A stretch of DNA of 64,000 nucleotides, taken from contig JAKAUI010000018.1 in assembly GCA_021827745.1 (NCBI GenBank), positions 1 to 64,000 of the forward strand, read 5' to 3'. The notes beneath the pieces are model-generated. The model was not told the DNA's origin, did not search any database, and saw only the letters and a list, made by a program, of their open reading frames with translations. The first letter of the stretch is position 1, and each line of letters opens with the position of its first letter. Below, one piece after another: positions 10,936 to 21,293 of the stretch. The stretch is from Bacillota bacterium (GTDB taxonomy: Bacteria; Bacillota; Sulfobacillia; JAJZYS01; JAJZLH01). Both the position numbers and the translations under genes were made by a program.

Positions 10936-11306
10936 ATCGGCCAGTATACACCCAGCCGCCGCCCGTACAAGGCGATGCGCAGGGGAGCCGAAGACCGCCA
11001 GAGCGCACTCGCGGCCAGCGCTCCCCCTGGAGGAGGATATGCTCCACATTATCTCACAGATCCGATGTTTTTCGCTCCGAATCGTCGCTTTTCGCATTTT
11101 CAGTTGACCGATGGTGGCGCTCCTTCGCTGGGTTGTCGGCTGAGGTGTGCGCTGCCTGCAGCGCAGGGATTTTGTGGCACAACAGCGAAGTTTTTCGTTA
11201 GAGACAACCACGGCAGTGTGGGCTCGCAACAGGGCTGAGCCCTAGGAGGAGTTCCCCCTGCACGCTGTCTCAGCGGCAGGCAGGCAACGCACAGGGAGGT
11301 CATTGC

Positions 11307-11822
11307 ATGCGTGCTCGAGTTCGGGGGGCTCATCTCTTGCGGTCGCTCAAGGTTGGTCGCACCGAGCACGGTTTAGACACCGTGAACATCGTTGCGACCC
11401 GCCATCCTGGAGAATATCTGCTGCAGGTCGGGCCAAGTTCGTACGTTCTTGAGCAAAACGGCCTGCGGCGCGCGCTCTCGGAGCGCCGGGCTGAACGCAT
11501 GCTTCTCGACACCGAGGACCCCTGGCGGTTTCGCGGCGAGGACGACAGGGCGGGATCAGGGCCCGGACCATCGGCTGAGCCGTCCCCCCACACCTCCCGT
11601 CCAATCCGGGCCCCACAATGGGGAGAAGGTCTGGAATGGGACCCCGAGCGACCTGGCTCAGGCTATACGACCGATGGCCGCTTCCACCTGATCGGCGAAA
11701 ACGGCGAGATCGGGCCGGAGTGGGACCCAGAGTGGGACGCCCAATATGCCGGCTTCGATCCGTTGGATCCTCCCCCTGAGGGCATCCCCTTCAAGGAGCC
11801 GCAGTCCGACGAGGAGGACTGA
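11307..11822 (+). CDS. Hypothetical protein (171 aa)
   Basis: Good SD (GGGAGGTCATTGCATG); acidic/proline-rich C-terminus. Confidence 0.6.
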   Translation: MRARVRGAHLLRSLKVGRTEHGLDTVNIVATRHPGEYLLQVGPSSYVLEQNGLRRALSERRAERMLLDTEDPWRFRGEDDRAGSGPGPSAEPSPHTSRPIRAPQWGEGLEWDPERPGSGYTTDGRFHLIGENGEIGPEWDPEWDAQYAGFDPLDPPPEGIPFKEPQSDEED

Positions 11823-11835
11823 GCGGTAGGTCCGC

Positions 11836-13086
11836 TCAGCTGGATGACGCTGTAAGCGCCGCCCTGAGCTGCAAGACGGCGTCCAGCACATCTGAGAAGC
11901 GGGTCGAAAGCGGGCTCGGACACAGCCGGATGATGTCGGGCGGACGGAAGTCCCCGACCACGCCGGCCCGGCGCAGGAGGGGAACCAGCTCTGCCGCCCG
12001 CGGATGGCGCAGGGCCACGTGGCCGCCCCTGCGCTTTGGCTCTCTTGGGGTGAGCACCAAGACACCCTGATCTGCGAGCAGCGCATCCGTAAGCGCCATC
12101 ACAAAGCCGGTCAGGGCCAGAGACTTGGCCCGGACCCGGTCGATGCCGGCCTCGGCCAAAAGGGCCAAAGACCCCTTCAAGGGGGCCATCGAGAGGATAT
12201 GCGGCGAGCCGATCTGAAAGGCCCCGGCGCCGCGGGCGGGCCTGAAGGCCGGCGACATCTCGAACTGCCGCTCCTTGTCTCCTCCGAACCAGCCCCAGAG
12301 GGCCGGTAGTCGGTCGCGGTGCCTCGGGCTGAGGTAGAGGGCGGCCGGCGCCCCCGGGCCGCCGTTTAGATACTTGTAGGTGCAAAAGACCGCAAAGTCG
12401 GGATCCACTTCGTGCAGGCGGTGCGGGACGACGCCTGCCGAGTGGGAGAGGTCCCAGCCGACAGCGATGCCCTGGCTGCGGGCGCTCTTTGTGATCCGCT
12501 CCATGTCTAGCAGTTGTCCCGAGGAGAACACGACCGCTGGCAGCAGTAAGAGCGCCACCTCCGGTCCGAGTGCCTTGAGCACGTCCTCTTCTCGGATCCA
12601 TCCGTGCTCGTCCGGCATGACAAGACGCAGCGCCGACTCGTCCTGGCCGTGCAATGCGAGCTGGCTCTTTAGAGCGTAGAGGTCGGAGGGGAAGTTGAGC
12701 GGGTCGGCGACGATCAGCCGCCTCTGTCCTTTTGGCCGGTAGAATGTGGCGAGCAGCTGGTGCAGGTTCACGGTCGTGGAGCCAGCCACGACCAGGTCGC
12801 CGGGGTTGCCGCCGACCAGTGCGGTGAGCATCTCGCCGAGCGTCTCGGCCAGATAGAACCAGCTCGGCTCTCCTTCTTCCCAGCCCTGCACGGCCAGTCG
12901 GCGCCAGGCATCGACGGCATCGGAAAGGCTCTTTTCCGCGCGCCGGCTGATCAGACCAAGCGAGTTGCCGTCCAGGTAGATCCCGGTGTTCGGCAGGTAG
13001 AAGTCGGCTCTAAACTCTTTCAACGGATCCGAGGCGTCTCGCTCTTCGGCCTCTTTTTGCCACATCGCAGCCGCCGCCTTGCTCAT
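11836..13086 (-). CDS. kynU: Kynureninase
   Basis: FYLPNTGIYLDGNSLGLISRRAEKSL; VGWDLSHSAGVVPHRLHEVDPDFAVFCTYKYLNGGPG PLP site; start at MSKAAAA with SD AAAGGAG. Confidence 0.92.
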   Translation of the reverse strand: MSKAAAAMWQKEAEERDASDPLKEFRADFYLPNTGIYLDGNSLGLISRRAEKSLSDAVDAWRRLAVQGWEEGEPSWFYLAETLGEMLTALVGGNPGDLVVAGSTTVNLHQLLATFYRPKGQRRLIVADPLNFPSDLYALKSQLALHGQDESALRLVMPDEHGWIREEDVLKALGPEVALLLLPAVVFSSGQLLDMERITKSARSQGIAVGWDLSHSAGVVPHRLHEVDPDFAVFCTYKYLNGGPGAPAALYLSPRHRDRLPALWGWFGGDKERQFEMSPAFRPARGAGAFQIGSPHILSMAPLKGSLALLAEAGIDRVRAKSLALTGFVMALTDALLADQGVLVLTPREPKRRGGHVALRHPRAAELVPLLRRAGVVGDFRPPDIIRLCPSPLSTRFSDVLDAVLQLRAALTASSS

Positions 13087-13183
13087 CTGCCACGCTCCTT
13101 TCCCCCGGGCTTCCGCATGGCCTGTCCCGCTCCCTCCAGAAGGGGCGACGGAGTGGGTCGGGAATGCCCCGACCAAGAGCGAG

Positions 13184-14089
13184 GTGGCGCAAACGAGCAG
13201 ACGACCGAACCCTGACCGCTGGCAGCACCTGGGGTCCTTGCACCTGCGCCACTCTGAGGTCTACGCCCTAACGAGCGCCGTTGTGGTCAGCAAAACGGCG
13301 CTGTGGGTTGTCGACCCTGGCTTCTTGCCCGCCGAGGTCGATGACATCCGACATGAGGTAGACCGCCTGATCCGGCGGCTTGCGCCTCGCCCCCGCTATC
13401 TGCTCCTCACCCACGCCGACTTCGACCACATTGTCGGCGTACACGCCTTTCCCGACTTCCAGGTGGTGGCCGCCCGAGCGGCCATCCGCCGCCTTGTCGG
13501 CCGACTTCAGGTTGCCCAGGCGGTAGACGAAGAGCTGCTGATTGAGCGCCCCAAGCAGGCCTATCAGCCCTTTTCCGTCACCCACCCGGTCGGCCAAGAC
13601 CCGATCCGCATCGACAGCGCCACGCTCTATCCGGGCGCCGGCCACACGGCGGATGGGCTGCTCTCTTTGCTCAGGGCGGCAGACGGCCAGCGCCTGCTGG
13701 TCGCTGGAGACTACCTCTCTGCACTGGAGCCAGCGCACATCTCCCGCTGGTCTGGGGTCACGGCGACCTTCGAGCGCCTTGCCCAACTGATCGGCACAAG
13801 CGACCGGCTGCTGGTCGGACACGGCCCGGCGACCGACCGCGTCGGCGGCTTCGGCCGGCTTCGCTCAGACGCTGGCTACCTGGCCCGGCTGCTGGGCCAG
13901 CGGGGAGACGGGCTGTCCCAAGACCGGATGATGAACGACTCCTTGCCCCCAGGTCCGCAGACTAGGACGGTCCTGCGCTACCACAAGGACAATGTGCGGT
14001 CCCTTTTTCACACCATCCCGCAGTCGGCGGCCCGAGGCCTTGCCGGAAGGATGGCGGCGGCGGGCCGGGGAGAAACTCCAGAAGGCTAG
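13184..14089 (+). CDS. MBL-fold metallo-hydrolase
   Basis: LLTHADFDHIVGVHAF (THxDxDH) and PGAGHTADGL; GTG start at 13184 uncertain. Confidence 0.75.
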   Translation: MAQTSRRPNPDRWQHLGSLHLRHSEVYALTSAVVVSKTALWVVDPGFLPAEVDDIRHEVDRLIRRLAPRPRYLLLTHADFDHIVGVHAFPDFQVVAARAAIRRLVGRLQVAQAVDEELLIERPKQAYQPFSVTHPVGQDPIRIDSATLYPGAGHTADGLLSLLRAADGQRLLVAGDYLSALEPAHISRWSGVTATFERLAQLIGTSDRLLVGHGPATDRVGGFGRLRSDAGYLARLLGQRGDGLSQDRMMNDSLPPGPQTRTVLRYHKDNVRSLFHTIPQSAARGLAGRMAAAGRGETPEG

Positions 14090-14111
14090 CCTCTTCGGCC
14101 GGCTCCCGACG

Positions 14112-15098
14112 CTACGGCTTCAACGCGCCGTAGACCGGGGTCAACCAGTCCCGGCGGTCCTGATCAAGGCCCCTGACCGCCTTGAAGAACTGCTCCTGCA
14201 GGCGGCTGGTGAGCGGCCCGACGGCGCCGTCGCCCACCGGTCGGCGGTCGACCGAGGTCACGGCCGCCACCTGCACCCCGGTTCCGGTCAAAAACAGCTC
14301 GTCCGCCATATACAACTCGGTGCGGTCCACCTGCCGCTCCGCACACGGAATTCCGAAGGCGAGCGCCAGGTCGATCACCATCTGGCGGGTGATCCCCTCC
14401 AAGATGTCCGCACTCACCGGCGGCGTGATCAGCCTGCCCGAGCGCACCATGAACAGATTGGCCGCCGACGCCTCGGCCACGTGGCCGCCCTGGTCGAGCA
14501 AGATGGCCTCGTCGTATCCGTCGGACTTGGCCTGATCGAGGGCCAAAGACGCATTCACGTACGAGCCGGTGGTCTTGGCCCGACTGGGAATGGCGTTGTC
14601 CGGAATTCGCCGCCACGAAGACACCTGTGCAGCGAGGCCGGCCAGCGGCACGTAGTCGCCAAGCGGCGTGGTGTAGACGGCAACAAGGTCGCGCAACGGC
14701 CGCAGCCCGACCTTGATCGTGCGGCTGGCCTTGATGGCGAGTGGGCGGATGTACACGTCCTGGTGCACGTCCAGGCGCCTGAGCAGGGCGCAGGTGGACT
14801 CGGCCATCTGCTCGGGACCGGCCGGCAGCTCGATCCGGAGCAGGCGGGCCGAGCGCGAAAAGCGCTGATAGTGCTCCAGCACCTTCAGCGCGTAGAGCTC
14901 CTGGTGCGCCTCTTGCCAGTAGCCGCGGATCCCTTCGAAGCAACCGGTGCCATAGTTCAGGCCGTGGGCGGCCAGACTGATCGACGCCTCGGCCAGCGGC
15001 ACGACCTGGCCATCGACCCAGGCCCAGCCCTGCTCGTCGATCTCGGCTTCGGGCGCCGGACCCCTCGCTCCTTGTGCAGTCGGCTGCTGGTCTGCCAC
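14112..15098 (-). CDS. ilvE: Branched-chain amino acid aminotransferase
   Basis: HGLNYGTGCFEGIRGYW...; EASAANLFMVRSGRLITPPVSADILEGITR. Confidence 0.9.
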   Translation of the reverse strand: MADQQPTAQGARGPAPEAEIDEQGWAWVDGQVVPLAEASISLAAHGLNYGTGCFEGIRGYWQEAHQELYALKVLEHYQRFSRSARLLRIELPAGPEQMAESTCALLRRLDVHQDVYIRPLAIKASRTIKVGLRPLRDLVAVYTTPLGDYVPLAGLAAQVSSWRRIPDNAIPSRAKTTGSYVNASLALDQAKSDGYDEAILLDQGGHVAEASAANLFMVRSGRLITPPVSADILEGITRQMVIDLALAFGIPCAERQVDRTELYMADELFLTGTGVQVAAVTSVDRRPVGDGAVGPLTSRLQEQFFKAVRGLDQDRRDWLTPVYGALKP

Positions 15099-15180
15099 CG
15101 CTTCTCCCCCTCACCTGGCTCGATGCGTGCGGGTCAGGACGGCAGCATCGCCCTGCACCGCCTCGAGCGGCCTGACCTGA

Positions 15181-17091
15181 TCAGGCGGACGCCTCGCGGC
15201 TGGCCCCTGGCTCCTTGGCAACGGAGACCTCCGCCGGGGAGAGCCCGCCAATGAACATGTCGTACCATAGGTGGAAGACGAGCAAGGTGTACAGGCGTCT
15301 CGTGTGGTCGTGGGCGGTGGAGTGGTGCTCTTGCCAGAGCGCCTGCACGGCCCTTTTGTCCAGAATGCCGCCGCAGTCGCTGTCCAGCAGCACGGCGCCG
15401 ACGCGGTCCCGCAGCTTCGATTTGAACCACTGTCGGGTCGGCACCGGAAATCCGAGCTTCGGGCGCAGGCGGGCTGCTTGCGGCACGATCGAGCGCATCG
15501 CCTCGCGCAGCACGTGCTTGGTCGTACCGTCCGAGAGCTTTAGCTGTGTCGGGAGCCGTCTTGCGACGTCGAACACCTCGCGGTCCAAGAAGGGCACCCG
15601 CAGCTCGATCGAGTTGGCCATCGACATCTTGTCCGCCTTCATCAGGATGTCTCCGGCCAGCCAGAAGCTGAGGTCCAGCTGCTGCATGCGGGTCGGGCCG
15701 TCGAGATCGGAAAAGCGCTGATAGACCGGTGCGGTCAGGTCGGTCGAGGCAATCGGGGGCTCGCTCCCAGACCAGTGGACCAGTGCTCTCTTTGCATCTT
15801 CCGAGAACATCTTGGCGCCGCCGACGTAGCGCTCCTCAAGCGTCTGGGAGCCCCGCAAGAGCAGGCTGCGGCCGCGCATGCCGACCGGCAGTCTCATGCC
15901 CAGGCCGCGCAGCTGGCGGCGAAGGGCCGGGGGCAGTCCGGACAGGGCACTGAGCGAGAGCGGCTCGCGGTAGATCGGATAGCCCCCGAACAGCTCGTCG
16001 GCGCCCTCTCCGGACAAGAGCACCTTGACCTCGGAGCGGGCGACCTCGGTCAGAAAGAAGATGCCGGGGGCTGCCGGGTCGGCCACCGGTCCCTCCTGGT
16101 ACCAGACCATGCGGGCCAGGTCGTCGGCGTAGCGGTCTGGCGAGATCAGCACCTCGTGGTGGTCGGTGCCAAGCGCCTCTGCCGTCGCCCGAGCCTCGGC
16201 CAGCTCGCTCTGGGCAACAGACGCCTCCTCGAAGCCGACGGAGAAGGTGGAGACCGGCCCCACCTCGCGCATCAGGGCCACCACCGTGCTGGAATCGATG
16301 CCACTCGAAAGAAAGGCGCCGCACGGCACGTCGCTCATCAGGTGCGCCTGCACCGACCGGCGCAGCACCGAGCGCACCTCAGCGGTCGCGTCGGCCAGCG
16401 AGATCGCCGGGTCCGGAGCGAAGCTCAGCTCGCCGTAGGGCGAGACGACGGCAGTGCGCTCAGAAACGATCAGGCAGTGATAGGGAGGCAGGGTGTGCAC
16501 TCCCTCGATCAGAGTGCCGGGATCGGGCACGTACTGAAAGGTCAGGTACTGCCACAGCCCCTGCAGGTCGATCTTGCGCTCGACCAGCCCGGAGGCCAGC
16601 ACTGCCCGCAGCTCAGAGGCGAACACGACGCCCTGGGCCGTCTCGGCGTAGTAGAGCGGCTTGATGCCAAACGGGTCGCGCGCCACCACGACCCGCCCTC
16701 GCCGCCGATCGGCGATGGCGAAGGCGAACATGCCGCGCAGCCGGTCGAAGCCGTCGACGCCTTGCTGCTCGTACAGGTGGAGGATGACCTCGGCGTCGCT
16801 GTGCGTCGAAAAACGGTGTCCCTGAGCCTCCAGCTCCCGCCTCAGGTCAAGCTGGTTGTAGATTTCGCAGTTGGCGACAAGCGCCATGGTACCGTCTTCG
16901 TTCAGGATCGGCTGCCGACCGCCGGTCACGTCGACGATGGACAGGCGGCGCGTGCCGAGCCCGATCTCATCCCAGGCCACATGGCCGTCGTCGTCCGGGC
17001 CGCGATGCACCATGGCGTCGGTCATCACGGTCAGAAGGCCGGTGTCCTCGACCCGCTGACCGGGCAGGATCAAGCCGCAGATGCCGCACAT
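15181..17091 (-). CDS. asnB: Asparagine synthase (glutamine-hydrolysing)
   Basis: MCGICGL N-terminal nucleophile, HRGPDDDG, SSGIDSSTVVALM. Confidence 0.93.
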   Translation of the reverse strand: MCGICGLILPGQRVEDTGLLTVMTDAMVHRGPDDDGHVAWDEIGLGTRRLSIVDVTGGRQPILNEDGTMALVANCEIYNQLDLRRELEAQGHRFSTHSDAEVILHLYEQQGVDGFDRLRGMFAFAIADRRRGRVVVARDPFGIKPLYYAETAQGVVFASELRAVLASGLVERKIDLQGLWQYLTFQYVPDPGTLIEGVHTLPPYHCLIVSERTAVVSPYGELSFAPDPAISLADATAEVRSVLRRSVQAHLMSDVPCGAFLSSGIDSSTVVALMREVGPVSTFSVGFEEASVAQSELAEARATAEALGTDHHEVLISPDRYADDLARMVWYQEGPVADPAAPGIFFLTEVARSEVKVLLSGEGADELFGGYPIYREPLSLSALSGLPPALRRQLRGLGMRLPVGMRGRSLLLRGSQTLEERYVGGAKMFSEDAKRALVHWSGSEPPIASTDLTAPVYQRFSDLDGPTRMQQLDLSFWLAGDILMKADKMSMANSIELRVPFLDREVFDVARRLPTQLKLSDGTTKHVLREAMRSIVPQAARLRPKLGFPVPTRQWFKSKLRDRVGAVLLDSDCGGILDKRAVQALWQEHHSTAHDHTRRLYTLLVFHLWYDMFIGGLSPAEVSVAKEPGASREASA

Positions 17092-17229
17092 CTGGGAGAA
17101 GGTCCCTCCTCCTGGCGATCAGATCGGGTGTTCCGTCGCTCATCCTATCACGCCTCAGCCGGGGTGCGGCTTCTCGGATCGGCCTCGTTCGGCTAGACTG
17201 ACCAGAGCCGTAAGTTTGGGGGAGTTTCG

Positions 17230-18450
17230 TTGGCTCAGGCCAAGGCATCGTCCCGCCCCTGGCTGACTCCAGATGTCCTCCACATCTCGCTGTCAGCCGG
17301 ATTCGCCGATCTCGGCTACCAGGGCGTGATGGCCGCCTTCCCCTTGTTCCTGGTGATCGCACTGCACGCACCGGTCTGGGTCTTCGGGCTGGCCATGGCG
17401 CTCAGCTACGGGGGCGGAGCCTTGTTCGCGGCCTGGGGTGGAAGAATCGGCGACCAGGTCGGCCATCGCAGGACGGCGCTCCTAGGTAATAGTCTGATTC
17501 CCTTGCTGTCCTTGACCGGCCTCTTCGCCCTGCCCGTGGCGGCCGTCAGCTTCCTGTGCGCCGGATGGTGGGCGCGCAACTTCCGCAGCCCGTCGCGGCG
17601 GGCCATGCTGGTCGAGGCCACCGCCGATCGCCACCGCACGGCCGCCTTCGGCTTCCTGCACGGGGTCGATGTGGCAGGAGGCATCTTCGCCGCCATCTAC
17701 GTCATCATTCTGATCCGGCTCCAGGTGCCATGGAGTGTCGTGTTCCTGGTCTCTCTGATCCCGCTTCTCGCCTCCACCTTGATGCTGAGCCGGGCCCGCA
17801 CTGGCCTGGCCCCCGTCTCCCAGGCGAACGAGCCGCCGCCGCCTCTGGTCCCAGCCCGCCAGGGTGCGTTGCGCAACCTGCTGTGGGCCACGGCCGCCTA
17901 CGGGTTCAGTTCATACGCCACCGGGTTTCCGGTGCTGACGGCGGCGATCAAGACCGGTTCTTTAGTCGGCGGGCTGGTGGCCTTTCTGGTGCTGCAGGTC
18001 GTCTCTTCCTTGACCGGAGTGCTGCTCGGCGGCTCGTTTGCCAAGACGCTGATCGGCCGCTTTCAGCACCTGTCGCTCTACGGCTACGGCTCGGCCGCCC
18101 TCGGGTCGGTCCTGCTCGCCATCGGATACGCTCCCAATGAGCCGACCTGGATTGTCTACCTGGGCGTCGCCATCATCGGCTTCGCCCTGGCCGTGATTGA
18201 AACGCTCGAGCCGAGCCTGGTCAGCACGCTGAACCGGGCCGGCATGGCTGGGCGCGGCTTTGGCGCCCTCACCGCCTACCGCTCGGTCGGGCTGCTCCTG
18301 GCCAATCTGGTGCTGGGCGTTCTCTACTCGCTGGGTGCGGTCTACTCCTACGGATACGCCGCGCTCTTGGCCGCCTTGGCCGCTGTCTTGATCCTGACCG
18401 GGCTCCCGGCCCTGCGCCAAGAGGCCGCTGCGCCCGAGCCCCCCGTCTAG
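17230..18450 (+). CDS. MFS transporter
   Basis: ~12 hydrophobic segments; GGRIGDQVGHRRTAL loop motif. Confidence 0.8.
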   Translation: MAQAKASSRPWLTPDVLHISLSAGFADLGYQGVMAAFPLFLVIALHAPVWVFGLAMALSYGGGALFAAWGGRIGDQVGHRRTALLGNSLIPLLSLTGLFALPVAAVSFLCAGWWARNFRSPSRRAMLVEATADRHRTAAFGFLHGVDVAGGIFAAIYVIILIRLQVPWSVVFLVSLIPLLASTLMLSRARTGLAPVSQANEPPPPLVPARQGALRNLLWATAAYGFSSYATGFPVLTAAIKTGSLVGGLVAFLVLQVVSSLTGVLLGGSFAKTLIGRFQHLSLYGYGSAALGSVLLAIGYAPNEPTWIVYLGVAIIGFALAVIETLEPSLVSTLNRAGMAGRGFGALTAYRSVGLLLANLVLGVLYSLGAVYSYGYAALLAALAAVLILTGLPALRQEAAAPEPPV

Positions 18451-18469
18451 CTCAGCCGGTCGGCCCCGA

Positions 18470-19924
18470 TCAGCTCCCGGCCCGCATCTCCTTGCCGCGC
18501 AGCACCGACAGCGTCAGTGCCACTGCGATCAGAACCGCCGCCAAGAGCAGGGCGTTGTGCATGCCAGAGACGAAGGCCTTGCCCAGAACTCCGCTCAACC
18601 GGGTCACCCCTAGGAAGATCGCAAACACGTAGGCCCTGGGAATGGCTGCCGTGGCGGCCACCAGGGCGACGGCGAACGACGCCACCATCCCGACGTTGGC
18701 GAAGGTGCGCAGCAGTCCGGAGGCCACACCGTACTGGTGCGATGGGGCGTTCGCCATCACGGCGCTGTTGTTGGCCGGGAAGAAGAACCCGCTGCCGATG
18801 CCGTTGGCCAGGGCGGCCACGACCACCACAGCCAGGGGCGTGGTGAGTCCGAGCGAGCTGTAGATCAGAAAGGACACGATCTGAATCAAGAGGCCGATCG
18901 AGGCCGGAACGCGGGCGCCAAAGCGGTCAGACAGCCGGCCGGCATAGGGGGCGATCACCCCGCCCAGCACAAACCCGGGCACCAGCAGCAAGGAGGCGTC
19001 GAACGGACTGAGGCCGCGCACTCCCTGCAGGTACATGATCACCAGAAACAAGACGGCGAAGCCGCCGAGACCCTGGAAGAACGCCGCCAGCACCGAGGCG
19101 GCCAGCACGCGCTGGCGGAGGATCGTCAGCTGCAGCACAGGCTCCGGGACCTGCCGCTCCCAGAAGGCGAAGCCGGTCAGGGTCAAGACGCCGGCGATCA
19201 GCTCCAAGACACCGGCACTCGTCCAGCCGCTGCTGGCCGACTGGGTCAGCGCCAAAAGGGTCAGAAACAAGCCGCCGCAGAGCAGGACGACCCCCACGAT
19301 GTCCAGTTGGTGTGAGGCCCGCCGTCCCTTCTCGCGCAGTGTCCTGGTGGCGATCCAGAGGGCGACGGCGCCAAGCGGCACGTTGATGAAGAAGATGTCC
19401 CGCCAGCCGAAGAAGGTGATGATCACGCCGCCGAGCAAGATCCCCAAGACGGCGCCAACGTTCCAGCCGATGCTGGTGATGCCGTAGGCGCGGCCGCGGC
19501 TCTCCGGCGGAACCGCGTCAGCGATGATGGCACCGCTGTTCGAGGCGATCAGGGCGCCGCCCACCCCCTGCACCACCCGGAACACGATCAGCTGGGTGGC
19601 GGTTTGGGAGAGGCCGCAGAGCAGCGAGCCAACGGTGAAGACCAAGAAGCCCAGATTGTACATGCGCACCCGACCGTAGATGTCGCCGAGGCGCCCGACC
19701 TGCGTCGACAGCACGGTCACAGTCAGGAGATAGGCCATGATCACCCAGATCAGGCTGGCCATCCCGGTGTGCAGGGCGCCACGCATCACGGGCAGGGCGA
19801 GCACCACGATCGTGGTGTCGACGGCCGCCAGCATGATGCCCAGCAGCACAACCGTCAGCACCAGCGCAGTGCGCGGGGCCGGCTGCTCGCTTCGCGCCTC
19901 GATCGCCTCGGTCTGGTCCTCCAT
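18470..19924 (-). CDS. MFS drug transporter, EmrB/QacA (DHA2) type
   Basis: AAVDTTIVVLALPVM; VGRLGDIYGRVRMY; FGWRDIFFINVPLG. Confidence 0.88.
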   Translation of the reverse strand: MEDQTEAIEARSEQPAPRTALVLTVVLLGIMLAAVDTTIVVLALPVMRGALHTGMASLIWVIMAYLLTVTVLSTQVGRLGDIYGRVRMYNLGFLVFTVGSLLCGLSQTATQLIVFRVVQGVGGALIASNSGAIIADAVPPESRGRAYGITSIGWNVGAVLGILLGGVIITFFGWRDIFFINVPLGAVALWIATRTLREKGRRASHQLDIVGVVLLCGGLFLTLLALTQSASSGWTSAGVLELIAGVLTLTGFAFWERQVPEPVLQLTILRQRVLAASVLAAFFQGLGGFAVLFLVIMYLQGVRGLSPFDASLLLVPGFVLGGVIAPYAGRLSDRFGARVPASIGLLIQIVSFLIYSSLGLTTPLAVVVVAALANGIGSGFFFPANNSAVMANAPSHQYGVASGLLRTFANVGMVASFAVALVAATAAIPRAYVFAIFLGVTRLSGVLGKAFVSGMHNALLLAAVLIAVALTLSVLRGKEMRAGS

Positions 19925-20132
19925 GACGGGTCAGCTCCTTGTGTTCGCCCTGTGGATCGGGTCGGATCGGGAGATCTCTTCACGGGGGATGCGGCTTAGG
20001 AGTCTTGGCTGTCTTCTGCCGGTGCCGAGAACTTCATCTCGCACGTGCTAGACGGCCGACAACTGCTGGAGAAAGGCAAATCCCCGGCCTCTCGAGCGGC
20101 CAGGGACCAAAGGTAGGTGCCCAAGAGGCGGA

Positions 20133-21170
20133 TCAGGGGAAGATGGATGCGGCTCCCTGCACCACGGGCTGGATCGCCTTGGTGCTGTGGTCGAGCGTGG
20201 TCGTCGTCTTGGTGGCCGTGGCAATCCGCACCCGCTTCGTCCACTCCGCCACCAGACCAGACTCGTGGCCGGCCAGCCAAGCCTTGAAGGCCTGCAACGG
20301 TGTGGTCGTGAGATAGGGGCCCGGATTGACCGGCACGCCGTTCACCTCGACCCTAAAGTCGACGTGCGGGCCGGTCGACATGCCGGTGTTTCCGGAGAGG
20401 GCGATCACCTGTCCGCGCACCACATGCTGACCGACCTTGACCAGGATCTTGGAGTTGTGGCCGTAGGTGGTCCACACCCCGTATCCGTTGTTCAGCACCA
20501 CCATGTAGCCGAACCCTGCATAGATGCCGCTCGCCGCCCACTGGGCATAGATGACGGTGCCACCGCCCACGGCGTGCACTGGGGTGCCGATCGGGACGGC
20601 GATGTCATAGCCGTGGTGAAATTGCATGCCGTGCCCGGTGATCGGATTGACCCGCCAGGCAAATCCACTTGTGATGATGCCGTGCACCGGCATCATGTCG
20701 GGCCGAGAGGCCAGGAAGTTGGCCTCCAGGAGCGCCGCCTGCTGCAGCACCGGGACGAGCGTGGTTGCGTTCTGGAGCAGTTGGTTGAGGCTGGCCGCAT
20801 TCTGCGGCTGGGCGAGCGCCGTCGCCGGCAGCGACATCTTGGCGGCGGCCTGGGTCAGTGCCTGCGTGATCGTGGGCGCCGTGCTGACCAGGGCCTTGGC
20901 CGCGTGGCCGGCCTTTTGATAGGCCAGCACCTGGTGCTTGGCGGCGGCGGCCGTCTGCTGCAGATGGACGATCGCCCGCTCGCGAGCGGCCAGGGTGGCG
21001 TGGGCGTTCAGATAGCCGCCGATCGCCGCCATCCCCAGAGAGACGGAACAGGCGAGTGCCACCAGGATGGCGACCAAACCAGTCTGGAGCCGCGGCGACA
21101 GGCGAACCTCGGCCTGCTGTCCATCTCGTTCCGACATGAACACCAGTCTGTAGCCCGACGTGTCGCTCAA
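20133..21170 (-). CDS. M23-family peptidoglycan endopeptidase, membrane anchored
   Basis: GMQFHHGYDIAVPIGTPVHAVGGGTVIYA; YGHNSKILVKVGQHV; GPHVDFRVEVNG; TTG start with GGGAGGG SD. Confidence 0.85.
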   Translation of the reverse strand: MSDTSGYRLVFMSERDGQQAEVRLSPRLQTGLVAILVALACSVSLGMAAIGGYLNAHATLAARERAIVHLQQTAAAAKHQVLAYQKAGHAAKALVSTAPTITQALTQAAAKMSLPATALAQPQNAASLNQLLQNATTLVPVLQQAALLEANFLASRPDMMPVHGIITSGFAWRVNPITGHGMQFHHGYDIAVPIGTPVHAVGGGTVIYAQWAASGIYAGFGYMVVLNNGYGVWTTYGHNSKILVKVGQHVVRGQVIALSGNTGMSTGPHVDFRVEVNGVPVNPGPYLTTTPLQAFKAWLAGHESGLVAEWTKRVRIATATKTTTTLDHSTKAIQPVVQGAASIFP

Positions 21171-21293
21171 TCAGGGCCCTCCCGTCGCATGTGAGCCGTC
21201 TGTGGCAATAGCGAATACTCAGACACCGGACTAACGGTGGTTCGGTGTGTGATGCATGTTCCGTCTGGACCGCCGGCGGCAGTGTAGCAGATT

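Noticed and set aside
15775-17196. 473-aa plus-strand ORF opposite asnB
   Set aside because: Antisense of asparagine synthase; no domain.
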